This document shows, piece by piece, positions 22,571 through 32,786 of a stretch of DNA of 64,000 nt. The stretch lies in assembly GCA_047967505.1 (NCBI GenBank), contig CM106541.1. One strand, written 5' to 3'. Within the stretch, counting starts at the first letter, position 1, and each line of letters opens with the position of its first letter. This DNA comes from Dipteris shenzhenensis. Its lineage: Eukaryota > Polypodiophyta > Polypodiopsida > Gleicheniales. A program made the translations under genes and the position numbers. The notes under the pieces are model-generated. The model was not told the DNA's origin and did no database searches. It saw only the letters and a list, made by a program, of their open reading frames with translations.

Positions 22571-23986
22571 CTATGTTTCTCCAAGTCCTCGCTCCCTTCC
22601 ACGCTCCCTTCTGCCCTCCCTTCTGCGCCTCCTTCCTCCTCTTCATCATCGTCTTGTGCATGGGCCTGTAAACAAGGGCAACATATATCAATGTATGAAA
22701 AATCAAATCTTTACTTATAATTTTGGCATTATTTAATTTCTTTCAAATACCTGGGGGGCCGCTCCAGTAGCTCGGGTATACTGCTCCTCAGTAATCAACC
22801 CATCATCATAGAAGTGCCTCCATGTATCTCCTCTGCGATGGTGGTGGTGGTAGGCTGTCTCCACAAGAGTAGGGTATCTGCCCACGATCTCAAGCTGCAT
22901 GACCGCGACACACTTTGCGGAGGGATTAGTACAAAGAAACAACCTCCTAATAAACTACATAAGCAATATAATTTGAGATCGATACTTACAAATTGGGCCT
23001 CCCATGATTCAACACCCCCTGCTCCAAAATGCGCGCTTCCATATTCCTCCATCTGGATCCTCCGTGCCTCCACGTGCTGCAGACTGGGGTCCTCCCTCGC
23101 TGACTTCATTTCCTTCTTCCACTCACGCTTGTGAGTGGTGTGGGGCGGGCCCCTTGGTGGTTGACCTGCCTCAAGCCTGGCAAGCTCCGGTAGTGCCTGC
23201 CTCTTAAGCGAAGATCTTTTATTGCTAAGTATCGTAACAATCTTTGACTTGGCCCATTTATCTGTGAACTGGCGATTGGGGGGGTTAGGATACCTAGAGC
23301 GAACAATAGCGAGGGTCTCATCAGCCAACCTCTTTGGGTGGTCTTTGTAGTGGATAAAGCAGTCTCTGTAATTGTTAGCAATTACAGAGCGCATGAAGGC
23401 CATGATGTCCTTCCCTCGCGCATCCATCAAGATGCCTCCTGTCTGAGTGATGTCATAATAAATCATACCATCACCCAGAGGCACGTCTAAATCATCTGAA
23501 TCATCATCCTTCCCACCGCCACATGGCCCAAAGCATTGTGCCATGCATCCCCCACCGCTCTCCCTGCTACTACGCCTGCTACCCTGTCGTGTCGAGCTCG
23601 TACACTAGCCACTCGTAGCTGGAGAACCGAGTCTCGATCGGCACAGGAGTACGTCAACGGCTCTGCAAGACAGAAGGACCTCCTGACGGGATGGCAGAAG
23701 GGACATGAGATGGCATGGGGGAAGGGGCATAAGATGGTACGGGGGAAGGTGCATAAGATGGTACGGGGGAAGGGGCATAAGACGGCTGTGCTGACTCTGC
23801 TAAGGTGATCTCAGGCGCTGTGGGGTGGCTTGGAGTCTATAGTGCCGACTCCTGGGGAGTGTTTAGAGTACCCGTCATATACTCGTATAACTCTGCAGAA
23901 GTAGGAGGGTGCCCTAAAAGGTTATATAAGTCCTTCCAAATAGATTCCCGGGGATCAGGTGAGCTAGAAGCGCTTCCTGGCCACAT
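22571..23986 (-). pseudogene. TNPA-like CACTA protein (7-kb element)
   Basis: Exon 1 starts at MWPGSASSSPDPRESIWKDL (ATG 23986-23984) after a pyrimidine-rich acceptor, with LYNLLGHPPTSAELYEYMTG. A proline-rich segment of VPSYAPSP units follows, then MAQCFGPCGG, GDGMIYYDITQTGGILMDAR, the core YKDHPKRLADETLA and FTDKWAKSKIVTILSNKRSS, and REWKKEMKSA. Intron 22895-22989 fits GT-AG, as does one from 22751 to about 22671. Later exons give YHHHHRRGDTWRHFYDDGL and an acidic tail ending at the TAG at 22571-22573. Two or more stops and a frameshift lie between the Pro-rich part and MAQCFG. Divergent from the transposase gene. By analogy with En/Spm TNPA it would bind the motif arrays. Confidence 0.8.
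23704..23790 (-). repeat. 24-bp coding minisatellite in TNPA-like gene
   Basis: Tandem 24-bp units (plus strand GGCATAAGATGGTACGGGGG), about 3.5 copies, encoding repeated VPSYAPSP on the minus strand. The sister copy at 9.5-9.6 kb lacks it. Confidence 0.85.
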
Positions 23987-24068
23987 GTTGAACTGGAAAA
24001 AAGGAAAAAAATCTATTACTGATGAGCTGAGAAGAAAGGGGAAGAAAAGAGAGGCTTATTGTCAGAGT

Positions 24069-24850
24069 GCGTCTATAGACGCATCTGATTTGTGCGTCTA
24101 TAGACGCGATTAATAGCTCGTCTAACAGCTCGTCTAACAGAGCATCTAACAGAGCATCTAACAGAGTGTCTACCGACGCGTCTGTCTATGTGTGCAAACA
24201 AGCCAGACGTGCGTTTAGACACGCCTGTAGACGCGCTTTTAGACGTGCTCTGAGACGCCCCTATAGACGCCCTTTGACAGACGAGATTCCTAAAAAGTAG
24301 AAAAGGATGCTTCGACAGACGAGATTCCTAAAAAGTAGAAAAGGACATTGCGCCCGATACAAAAACGTGACACTGATACCCAGATCATGCGCTTCTTGGA
24401 TACGAAAAAGTACAAATCTAAAGAGAGCAAACTTCCAAACAAGATCAACTGCAAAAAGACTTACTTGGATAGAGGTATGGAAGGTTCTTCTTTCTTTTTC
24501 AAGGTTGCTTCTCCTCCTTGTTCGTCCTCCTCTCCTTTAAGCTTAGAAGTAAGTGTGGGTGCCTTCCTCTTGAGTGTAAGCTTAGAAGTAAGTATGGGAG
24601 CCTTCCTCTTAAGCGTCGAAACTATGGATCTGCTAATAAGGAAGGAAGCAAGCCACGCGAAGTATAAGTAATGTGAAGAAAAGCAAAGCGAGCGGCGCGC
24701 TAAAAATCCAGGTTTAAAAGTCGCGTCTATAGTCACATCTAATAGCGCGTCTATAAGCGCGTCTAAATACACAGAGTAGGCGCGCTTTTAGACGCACCTT
24801 TAAACGCGGTTTTAGACGCGCCTTTAGACGCGTCTTTAGATGCGCCACAG
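24069..24850. promoter_or_regulatory. internal GACGC motif array between divergent transposon genes
   Basis: Two clusters, 24069-24290 and 24720-24850, of the same GCGTCTA/TAGACGC units that line the termini. They sit upstream of both the TNPA-like gene (minus, starting 23986) and the transposase (plus, starting 24906), so they overlap the expected promoter space of both. Between the clusters (24300-24700) a 36-bp direct repeat occurs: ACAGACGAGATTCCTAAAAA at 24278 and 24314. Confidence 0.7.
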
Positions 24851-24905
24851 AGTTTAAATCAAACATTTGAAGAAGAGCAAATTTGGTGGGTTGTTTGTTT
24901 GTAGG

Positions 24906-27900
24906 ATGTCTTCATCTTCAACAAGTAGCTCCAGTGAGGATGAATCCCTCCGTATCCACCATCGCGAAATGTGGTTGGAGCAAAAAATCAAATGTCTGTG
25001 TGATCAATGTCGAGGAAACATGTATCGTGCATGCAGGATTACACTCAATCATATCTCAAAGTATGGAGAATGGGATGTGACCGTAAACAGGGTAAGGGTT
25101 TGTAAGTTAAGGTTGATTGAGATACCTATGGGTGTTCATATGTTTGAGTTATGATCCCGTTTTAATTTGATACAGGATGCAGTGCCACACCCGCATATGT
25201 TACCCTATGCTCGTCGTGAGGAGGCGAAGCACGGCGATACGAGGTAGGATCTTCAGGAGGGACCGTTACGGATGCATGGAGTGATGGTGATAGTAGCCCT
25301 CCGCCATTACCTCATGAAGCCGTGGAAGAGGAGGTGTTTGATGATATGGTGCGGGATTTATATGTCCATCAAGGGAGGAATAATAGCATGGATCAGGATT
25401 ATCTTTTTACTGCAGCATCGACTCCACTGTTTGAGGGGTGCACATTCTCTGTTCTACATGCCTCCCTTGAGTTACTAAACTTGCAAACCATCTATGGATG
25501 GAGCAATGCAAGTTTGAATGCATTACTCAAGTGCAAATCTATTGCAGAGCTCATGTCATGGCATTCCTCCCATCGATCAACCGATGGCAAGTGGAGGACT
25601 CCCGTGGACTCTCCTGCATGGAAGCATATTGAAGACACATGGCCAAGCTTCAAGGAAGAACCTAGGAGCTTGAGACTTGGATTGGGTATGGATGGTGTGA
25701 ACCCATTTGGTTTCAAAAGCACGTCTTATATTGTATGGCCAGTGGTATTGGTGAATTACAATCTTCCACCCTCTATAACTATTAAGAAAGGACATGTCAT
25801 GCTGTCCCTTCTAATTCTAGGGAAACATAAAGTCAAAAACCCTGATGTTTATTTGGAGCCTTTGATTGATGAGCTAGAGATACTTTGGAGAGGTATCGAG
25901 GTGCATGATGTGAGTAGGCCTCCCTCGTCACGAGACTTCAACTGCAAAGCAGTCTTGATGTGGACGATGCATGACTTCCCAGGCTATGGCGAGTGTTCAG
26001 GTAAGCATTGCATTTTTAATTATGAATAGGCAAAGGATGTGGCACCCTAAACCCACATTCCACTCTTAATTGCATCTATTGTTCAGGTCTCACTACATCG
26101 GGTTACCATGCATGTCCTGTTTGTGGTCCTTCGCTAGTTGCCTCACAGGCAGACGCATTGAATAAGGTCATCTATGAGAATCACCATTGATTTCTCCCAC
26201 CTGATCATCCTAGATATGTTGCCCCTTGGAATGAAGTCCTCCCACAATCACTCACCACGGGAGATTGGTTGGGACGGTTCCATGACTCCTCCACCACTTG
26301 GCATGAGCCGGTAAGGGTTTGTAATTATTGGCTGGAAGTAAAGATTGGCTATATTGGCTGAAAGTAAAGATTGCACGCTAACACTTTATTTTGTTTAGAT
26401 ACTCCATCTTTTATCGATTACCATATTGGTCCCACCTCAAGATCAATCACCTGCTTGATCCCATGCATATCTTCAAGAATGTGGCATCTACCATTTGGGA
26501 GCATTTGAATGGGACACGAGATTCGGCAGGCATAAGGGAGGATCTACGTACCACAGGGAGGATGCGTGAAGCTTGGCCTCAAGAGAGACCAAATGGGCGT
26601 GTTTTTTTACCTCGTGCACCGTGGATGTTATCAAAGCTAGAGATGGCGACGGTGAAGCGCGCTATTACTACAATTCGTACTCCCAATTCGTACTCCCACT
26701 AGATGCATGAGGTGTTTGAAGGGAGCCTTTACAAAGAGCAAGAAAAGAGGTATAGAGCAATTATATGGCTTGAAATCTCATGATTGGCACAAGATGCTCC
26801 AAGTAAGTGTTTTATGTGCATAATATCTTTTTCTTTTCAAATTTGTGAGTGAATAGCTATAAGCAACTAATCAACCACCTCCTCGCGGGTTCAGTTCATA
26901 CTACCTACTAGCATTTCACGTATTGCATCGAAGGACGTGAAAGATTGTATTTACAAGATGGGCGAGCTTGTGAGGTATGTGAGCTCAAAGGAAATAGATC
27001 CCACCATGCTTGAGAATGCTTGAGTTATGTCAGTGGAGGCAGTTTGTTTAGTGGAGGAGACATTTCCACGTTCTATTCTCACAAGCCAACTACATCTCAT
27101 AGTGCATTTGGTGGATGAGATTGCTATATGCGGTACTATACATGCACGATGGTTGTTCTTCCTCGAGTGCTTCATGAAGACATTGAAGGGCTTCGTGAGA
27201 CAAAATGCAAGACCCGAAGGTAGCATGGCCGAGGGTTGGTTGGTACAAGAGTCCCTTGTATATATTTCTGAGTTTCTTGTTGATGTGGATAGCTGTCTCC
27301 CACGACTATGGAGAGATGATGAAGACCTAAGGATGACCTCTATTGTGCCTCAAGGGAAAGGATGCAACAAAGTAATAAACACGGAGTCGCATAATAGTAT
27401 CAACCTCTTTTGCGTGCTTAATAGTGATGTGATGAAAAGATGGGTGACAAGATACGAGGATGCAAAGGCAAGAAGACAAGAAGAAAGGGCCCTCTTTCGT
27501 ACACACCACGGATCTCGTGTGCCATACCCTCAGCATCTAAGAGCACTTCCAAAGGATATTCATGTGGATTGGCTACTTGATGAAATGGAGAAAGCAGAGA
27601 AAGACGAGGGGATGCATATCACAATGGAAGAATGGGAGTATGCTAGGGGATGCATGAGCAAGGTCGGTATATAGAATGTTATGCATAAGTTAGGAGCTTT
27701 TTATAATTTAGATTGCTTATTTAATTGATTTTTTCTTGGTGTAGTGCACTATGTTCAATGCTATATGGTGTGAGGGCAAGCATTTTCGAACACAACGGAT
27801 TGATGATAAGAGAAATACACAAGATTGCGGCGTCATTGCTAGCTTTGAGGGAGCCAATGGAGCCATGGATGATTATTGTGGCATAATCCAAGATATTATT

Positions 27901-28520
27901 ATGCTTGAGTTTCGACGCTTCTTTGTGTATGTTTTGGATGTAAAGTGGTTTAAGGACGTGGTGGAAAGAGGCCCTAATGCAACAATCAAACGCCATGCAA
28001 GTGGCTTTGTAAGTATTGACTCCACAAAGTTTTGGCAAAGTAGGAAGGACACACTAGTACTACCGCAACAATGTGAACAGGTACTGTGCACACATATAAA
28101 AATACTCGCTTTTAAATATTCGATGCAAGAAAAGTAACATGATTGTATTTGTGTTTGAATTAGGTTGTCTATCAACCAATGGTGGATAATAATAGATGGT
28201 GGCATGTCATACCTATTATGCCACGTTCCAAAGTGATGTATAGTACATTTACTAATATGGAGCGTATGGACGATGATCATGGCCATGGACGTGATGATGA
28301 CCGTGATACGAGAGAGGAGGATGATCATGAGATAGGAGATACAGATATTGAGGCCATTACCCATGAGGACGAGCCTACCATTCGAGATGTTGATTTCGAT
28401 GAGCACATGAGTGGCACAAGTAGTAGTGGGTTGAATGTATTTGTAGATCTAAACACTTGTTTGGATTTTGAAGTAGATAGTTTGGCAAGGGTTGATCTCA
28501 TTGAGGATGAGAAATCGTAG
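24906..28520 (+). pseudogene. TNP2-type CACTA transposase (7-kb element)
   Basis: Exon 1 (24906-25091) encodes MSSSSTSSSSEDESLRIHHR and CDQCRGNMYRA. A GT-AG intron leads to exon 2 (25176-26000) with FDDMVRDLYVHQ, CKSIAELMSWHSSHRSTDGK, EEPRSLRLGLGMDGVNPFGF, LPPSITIKKGHVMLSLLILG and TMHDFPGYGECSG (Transposase_21). A frameshift near 25240 and a 357-bp in-frame deletion of the zinc-ribbon segment damage it. Exon 3 from 26097 has TTSGYHACPVCG. Then come INHLLDPMHIFKNVASTIWE, a DUF4218 region (27027-27660; SQLHLIVHLVDEIAICGTIH, KTLKGFVRQNARPEGSMAEG), a DUF4216 region (27751-28080) and an acidic C-terminus with RWWHVIPIMPRSK. The stop is at 28518-28520. It cuts and joins element ends by family; this copy is probably inactive. 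Confidence 0.88.
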
Positions 28521-28684
28521 CCCCATAATTGATATTGGCAAAACTATTTTACATATTGTCTCATTCTCCTCATCTCACTTAATTCTTGTATATGTGGGCT
28601 TGCAAAAAATTATGTGCTTTGGTAATCATGGGCAATGTTTGGAAAGCAATGATGTACACCAAAATCTCACTTTCTGTATTCTCT

Positions 28685-28975
28685 GGTTTGCGTCTATCTA
28701 CGCGTCTAAATGCGCGTCTGATTCTCAGTGTAAACGCGCAAATAAATGTGCTAATACACGCGCAAATAGATGTGCTAATAAACGTGATGTTAGACGGGCC
28801 CGTATTTTCTCAGGTTAGACGTGCACGTAGATGCGGTAATTTACGCGCAAATAGACGAGCTTATAGACGCGCATTTAGATGCGCCCATAATTCCTCTACT
28901 AAAGCAATGCCTATAGACGCGCCCGCTATTTTGCGCATCTACCAAGCGCGTCTATAGTTGCTTTGTGTTGTTGTG
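28685..28975. repeat. right GACGCG array and terminal repeat
   Basis: Units such as TAGACGCGC, GCGCGTCTA and TACGCGTCT fill 28690-28955. The inverted terminal repeat GTTGCTTTGTGTTGTTGTG ends at 28975. Confidence 0.85.
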
Positions 28976-28978
28976 AAA

Positions 28979-29609
28979 TATCAAAGACCCGCACTCCTCT
29001 CCATAAGATCTGTAACTCCTCTATCAAAGGTGCCATGTACACGTCCATTTTTTTGGCCTTATACTTCCCTGGCACAAGTAGTGCAAGCATGAGGTGTCCC
29101 TTCTTTGTTGTTAGCCATGGTGGGATATTGTAATTCACCAATACTATGGGCCATGTTGACCAAGATGTCGAGCGTAACCCGAAAGGATTCATGCCATCCA
29201 TGGCAAGCCCAAGATGTATGTTGCGTGGCTCCCTCGCAAAGTCTGACCACCACTGATTGTCTATATGCTTCCAAGCTACACAATCTGTAGGAATCCTTAA
29301 TGTGTCATCAGTGGGCCAATGAGATGCATGCCAAGTCATCAACTTCGCTATGGATTTGCATCGGAACATGTGCTATATTCTTGCAATGATGCGTCTCAAG
29401 ACCTTCACCGATATCTGCTCACCCTGTAAGTAATCTCTATATCGTTGTTCCCCACACTTCGAACAACTAGCCAAATCTCCATGCTCACGACGAAAGAGAA
29501 TACAGTCATTACAGCAAGCATGGATGGTACTATAATCCATACCCACTGTTGTTAGCATCTTCTTTGCTTCATCTCTTAATGTGGGCATGGTATTTGGTGT
29601 AGGCAACAT
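28979..29609 (-). pseudogene. TNP2-type transposase, N-terminal half (older element)
   Basis: From 29609 leftwards: DEAKKMLTTVGMDYSTIHAC, NDCILFRREHGDLASCSKCG (zinc ribbon, two CxxC-type pairs), a TAG stop before HMFRCKSIAKLMTWHASHWP, then REPRNIHLGLAMDGMNPFG, WPIVLVNYNIPPWL and EELQILWRGVRVFDI. The reading frame ends at the AAA target duplication (28976-28978) and resumes at 21974 with SRAPRHTND. Frames further right at 29666-30001 and 30420-30572 probably belong to the same element. Confidence 0.85.
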
Positions 29610-29665
29610 CTTCTAGAGCAACCTATCATAATTCAAACATACATAGCTTCAAATAATGATGATTC

Positions 29666-30001
29666 TCAAACATACATGATGATTCTCTCTTTCTTTGTCA
29701 TTGAATATTTTTGAAAAGTAAAAGATTTCCCACTAATTTTATTTTCCTTCTTTTCTCTCAATGCAGATTTAACAGCTCCATGAATCACTCCCTCAAAATC
29801 GGATCCTAAAGTACTCTCATCTCTCGCATGTCTCTTCCTTTTCTTGTTCTTAGTTCTCTCAAGCTCTTTCTCTAATTTCTGTCGATGATCTCTCTCTTGT
29901 AAAAGTTGAAGGTGAAGTGCATTAATTTGCTCTTGAACTGTTGGAGATGGTGGGAAATGCTGTGCCATTTTATGAAAGCAAATAACCTCTCTTACACTCA
30001 A
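29666..30001 (-). CDS. basic coiled-coil protein fragment of older CACTA element
   Basis: Frame with MAQHFPPSPTVQEQINALHL (Met at about 29968), then a heptad-rich, charged segment (LQLLQERDHRQKLEKELERT) and a lysine-rich basic stretch (KNKKRKRH). This coiled-coil plus basic arrangement resembles the C-terminal part of plant TNPA/Transposase_24 proteins, which bind DNA as multimers. Assignment to the element rests on position and strand. Upstream, 30572-30420 encodes MASNSSCDECLCVEDEGIST, possibly a first exon. Confidence 0.4.
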   Translation of the reverse strand: MSVREVICFHKMAQHFPPSPTVQEQINALHLQLLQERDHRQKLEKELERTKNKKRKRHARDESTLGSDFEGVIHGAVKSALREKKENKISGKSFTFQKYSMTKKERIIMYV

Positions 30002-30749
30002 TAAAACAAAATTTACTCAATCATTATACTTATCTCTTGTGCACTCACCACCCAAGTTGAGAGTGTCCACCGGCGTTGCAAATCGCCTTCGCTAAGATCC
30101 ACAATACCAACTTTACGATGCTATCACTATGTGAGAGAACCTTCTTGATGCTTAGTGACAAGAGCTTTACGACTTCTGGATGTTGCTAAATATGGCGTTG
30201 TTGGAATAGAAGAGCCTCCACAAATCATCTTGAAGAAAGCTATCCGTTTACTTGAGTTATGAGGGAAATAGTGCAAAAATAAGAGGGGTAAAAGAGGAGT
30301 AGAGGACTTTGATAAGTTGTTGAGGGCTTGATGACTTGTCAAATAAGTTCTCCTTCTCTTATCAATGAAAAAAATTGCACTTATCATCTTCTTCCACGTT
30401 TTTCTCTTTAATAAGCACATTAGGATCCACTTCTATGGTTAGTCTTAGACTGAACGGAACAGGAATTGGATCCAAAGCCGACTCTAGAGGCAATTACATC
30501 ACCAAAAATTACAGTGCTTATCCCTTCATCTTCCACGCATAGACATTCGTCACAGGAAGAGTTACTTGCCATTTTTTTTCTCTTGGTCGAACTTCTCGTT
30601 GGTTGGAGAGGCTTATAGGGAAGGCTTGGAGGGCATAAGCATTGGAGTAAAGAGGTAAGGATTGAAGATGGATGTAGGAGAGAGAGAGACAGCCATTGCG
30701 ACAATCATGAGCAAAGACGAATTTCTCTGTTTCTTCTTCAAGAAAAATT

Positions 30750-30936
30750 TTGACTTTGCTTAAAGAGACAAGGGCCCAAAAAATTAAAGCTCATATTACC
30801 GCTCTTCCAAGTACCCTTTGAACTCCTTCCTGAAATCTGAGACGATGACTACTTGAGCACTCTTCCCAACACTTCTTTGGAGAAGTACTACTCAATTCTA
30901 GGTCCTCGTGGAGCGTAGGAAGAGCTCTGATACCAC
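30750..30936 (-). other. copia leader remnant with primer-binding site
   Basis: The minus strand reads TGGTATCAGAGCT at 30935-30923, directly next to an LTR start at 30937. The leader continues left for perhaps 150 bp before merging with the older CACTA remnant. No gag was recognised, so the internal region is lost. Confidence 0.65.
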
Positions 30937-31149
30937 TGAAATGTGAATTACAATTCTAACACATACAATAGCATCAAAAATTGAATATGCACGGAAACTC
31001 ATGAAAATACAAGAGGTAATCACTAGGTACAATCTCCCCCCTTGAGGTGCGTGGCTCGTGATCCTACACTAAGAGTATTTATAATATTGAAAGAAGAGCA
31101 TAAGCCATTGATACAAAGTCATGTATTCATCTCTTAAACATCCCGTTTC
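30937..31149 (-). repeat. copia LTR, first part (split by the young copia)
   Basis: Plus-strand sequence starting TGAAATGTGAATTAC next to a primer site. It is interrupted at 31149 by the young copia element and probably continues at 37073-37524. The element orientation is minus. Confidence 0.6.
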
Positions 31150-31320
31150 TGTGGGAGTTAAAGGTCACTGTGCCTTAACCCCGGTTATGTACAATACTCA
31201 AACACATATATAAATGAATGAAAAAGAAGATTAGGGTGGTTCTGCACCCACCAAAACTTGTGTGGCTCTCTGTCTCTCTCTCTCCTTCTTCCGTTCTTGC
31301 TTCCATTGAGAGCACTCTCA
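31150..31320 (+). repeat. copia 5' LTR, 171 bp
   Basis: TGTGGGAGTTAAAGG to GAGAGCACTCTCA. Very short for a copia LTR. It contains a CT-rich run and no obvious canonical TATA box other than CATATATAAATG at 31205. Confidence 0.95.
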
Positions 31321-31322
31321 AC

Positions 31323-31334
31323 TGGTATCAGAGC
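31323..31334 (+). other. copia primer-binding site
   Basis: TGGTATCAGAGC two bases after the LTR, the Met-tRNA primer site. Confidence 0.9.
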
Positions 31335-32786
31335 CCGGGTGATCTAGCTGAGCGTGCATGAATGCTTGAAGCTCAGCAGCTCTGTGGGAGAAAGGAGAAG
31401 CTCTGTGGGAAGCTTTGTGGGAGACTTTACTTGCATCCGAGTGTGCAGAGACCTTGGAGAAACCTTTGGAAAAGTCACTTTGGCTTTGCAAAGTGGTTTT
31501 GAGAGCCTGTTAAGAGCTTTCAAAGAAAAAGTCATTTTTTGAGTTTTTTCCTGTTCCGTTCGATGTTCCGTTCGATGACAGAGACTCCGTATTGACTTGT
31601 AGAGGCAACTATTGCTTGCTTTTGGTGTCCACATTACTTCAGGAGCTTGGAAACACCTTCATTCTTGAATCTGGGATCATTTCATTGGATTTCTGACTCA
31701 GTGTGTCAGTTCCTGCGTTTTTTGCCCGGGTGTTGGAACTCAAGTTTGGAGCAACCATTTGCAAATCTGTCAATTCTGGTGGACTCAGGAGGTCCTAAAA
31801 CTTCTATGTTGCTCATCATTCGCACTCCAGTGGAGTTTACAAATAGCTCTGTTTCCAAAAACGTTTTTCAGTCCGTGTGTTGGACCCAGTGATTGAGACC
31901 ACGGTTTCCAAAACCATCTGTCCCATTGCGTTCCGGACGCCCAAAAACCCCTACCTGTCAGTTCTTGCGCAATTCGGTGGAGGATTTTCAGAGTTATAGA
32001 TCTCTGTGTATTCGATTTCGTCTCTCTGTTATGCATTTTTCATTCTAAGGTTTATGCCACATGGCAGTGGATAAGTGTTGAAACCTTAGATTTATGCCAC
32101 ATGGCAGTGGATAAGTGTTGACTCCCATTTCTCACTCATCGGTTGGGATTTTGGAGTTCTGACAAAAGAGAGATATTTGCAGATTTTCTTGCTGAGTCCG
32201 ATTATGCAATGGCGCCCATGTTTTGAAGCATCTCAGGTTCTATTTTCAGTAGCGCTCATTACCGTGGGACTATGATTTCTTGAGCATACCTTATGCAGAT
32301 CACTTTGGTTGCAGTGTGCACTCATTCGTGGTATGCATTGGGTTGCAATGGATGATTTATAGGCCATTTGGATGCATTGTGGTCCTTATTGGATGCGCTG
32401 ATAGGCCCAAATTGCCTTGTGGGATGCTAGTTTTTATGGACGCTTTGCACATGGATGCTATTTTATGCTGAGGGACAGCTTTGACACATTGCAGGTGATG
32501 CACTGATAGTGCTATGCTCTCTTGGATGAGATATTATTGATGCATATGCCAGTGGACGGTGTTTATGCTTGAGTCATTTGGCACTTATTGGCATTTTCTT
32601 TGGGTCAAATTTGCTCATATGGATGCATAGTATATGCACATGAGTCAGATGCATCTTTTGATGCTTTGAGCTTTGAATTTTGGTGATATTTCACTCTATT
32701 GTGGCATACACATTTGGGTGCACCTAGTATTTGGTGTGATTCTCTCTTACAGGCACTAGCATTTGGGATTTTGTTTCATTTGCATC
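31335..32786 (+). other. copia leader, about 1.45 kb
   Basis: No convincing reading frame. It contains a tandem repeat of about 45 bp (TTATGCCACATGGCAGTGGA at 32053 and 32092) and many T/G-rich ATGC-containing stretches. The length is unusual, since copia leaders are commonly a few hundred bases at most. It may hold packaging signals or an unrecognised insert. Confidence 0.6.

Larger units (their letters stand above)
21975..28975 (+). mobile_element. nearly complete 7,001-bp CACTA element with AAA target duplication
   Basis: Both termini are present: CACAACAAGACAAAGCACC at 21975 and, inverted, CACAACAACACAAAGCAAC ending at 28975. Flanking AAA at 21972-21974 and 28976-28978 is the expected 3-bp duplication. 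Removing the element and one AAA restores a continuous transposase frame (VFDIS then RAPRH) in the host CACTA element. It carries two divergent genes (TNPA-like, minus; TNP2-like, plus) and motif arrays at both ends and in the middle. The genes contain a few stops, a frameshift and a deletion, so it is probably non-autonomous but could be mobilised in trans. Confidence 0.92.
18837..30710 (-). mobile_element. older CACTA element, split by the 7-kb element
   Basis: The left terminus starts CACTACTACACACAGG at 18837 with subterminal palindromic repeats to about 19040. The coding content is a minus-strand TNP2-type transposase in two halves (19244-21971 and 28979-29609) plus upstream frames to about 30572. 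The right terminus was not recognised, so the right boundary is approximate. The halves are separated exactly by the 7,001-bp element at 21975-28975. It lies inside the PPR pseudogene (TGG at 18834-18836 may be one target copy). Confidence 0.8.

Noticed and set aside
28690-28960. Evenly spaced GACGCG repeats considered as a CRISPR-like array
   Set aside because: Spacers are irregular and short, the repeat is only 7-9 bp on both strands, and the context is a plant CACTA terminus.
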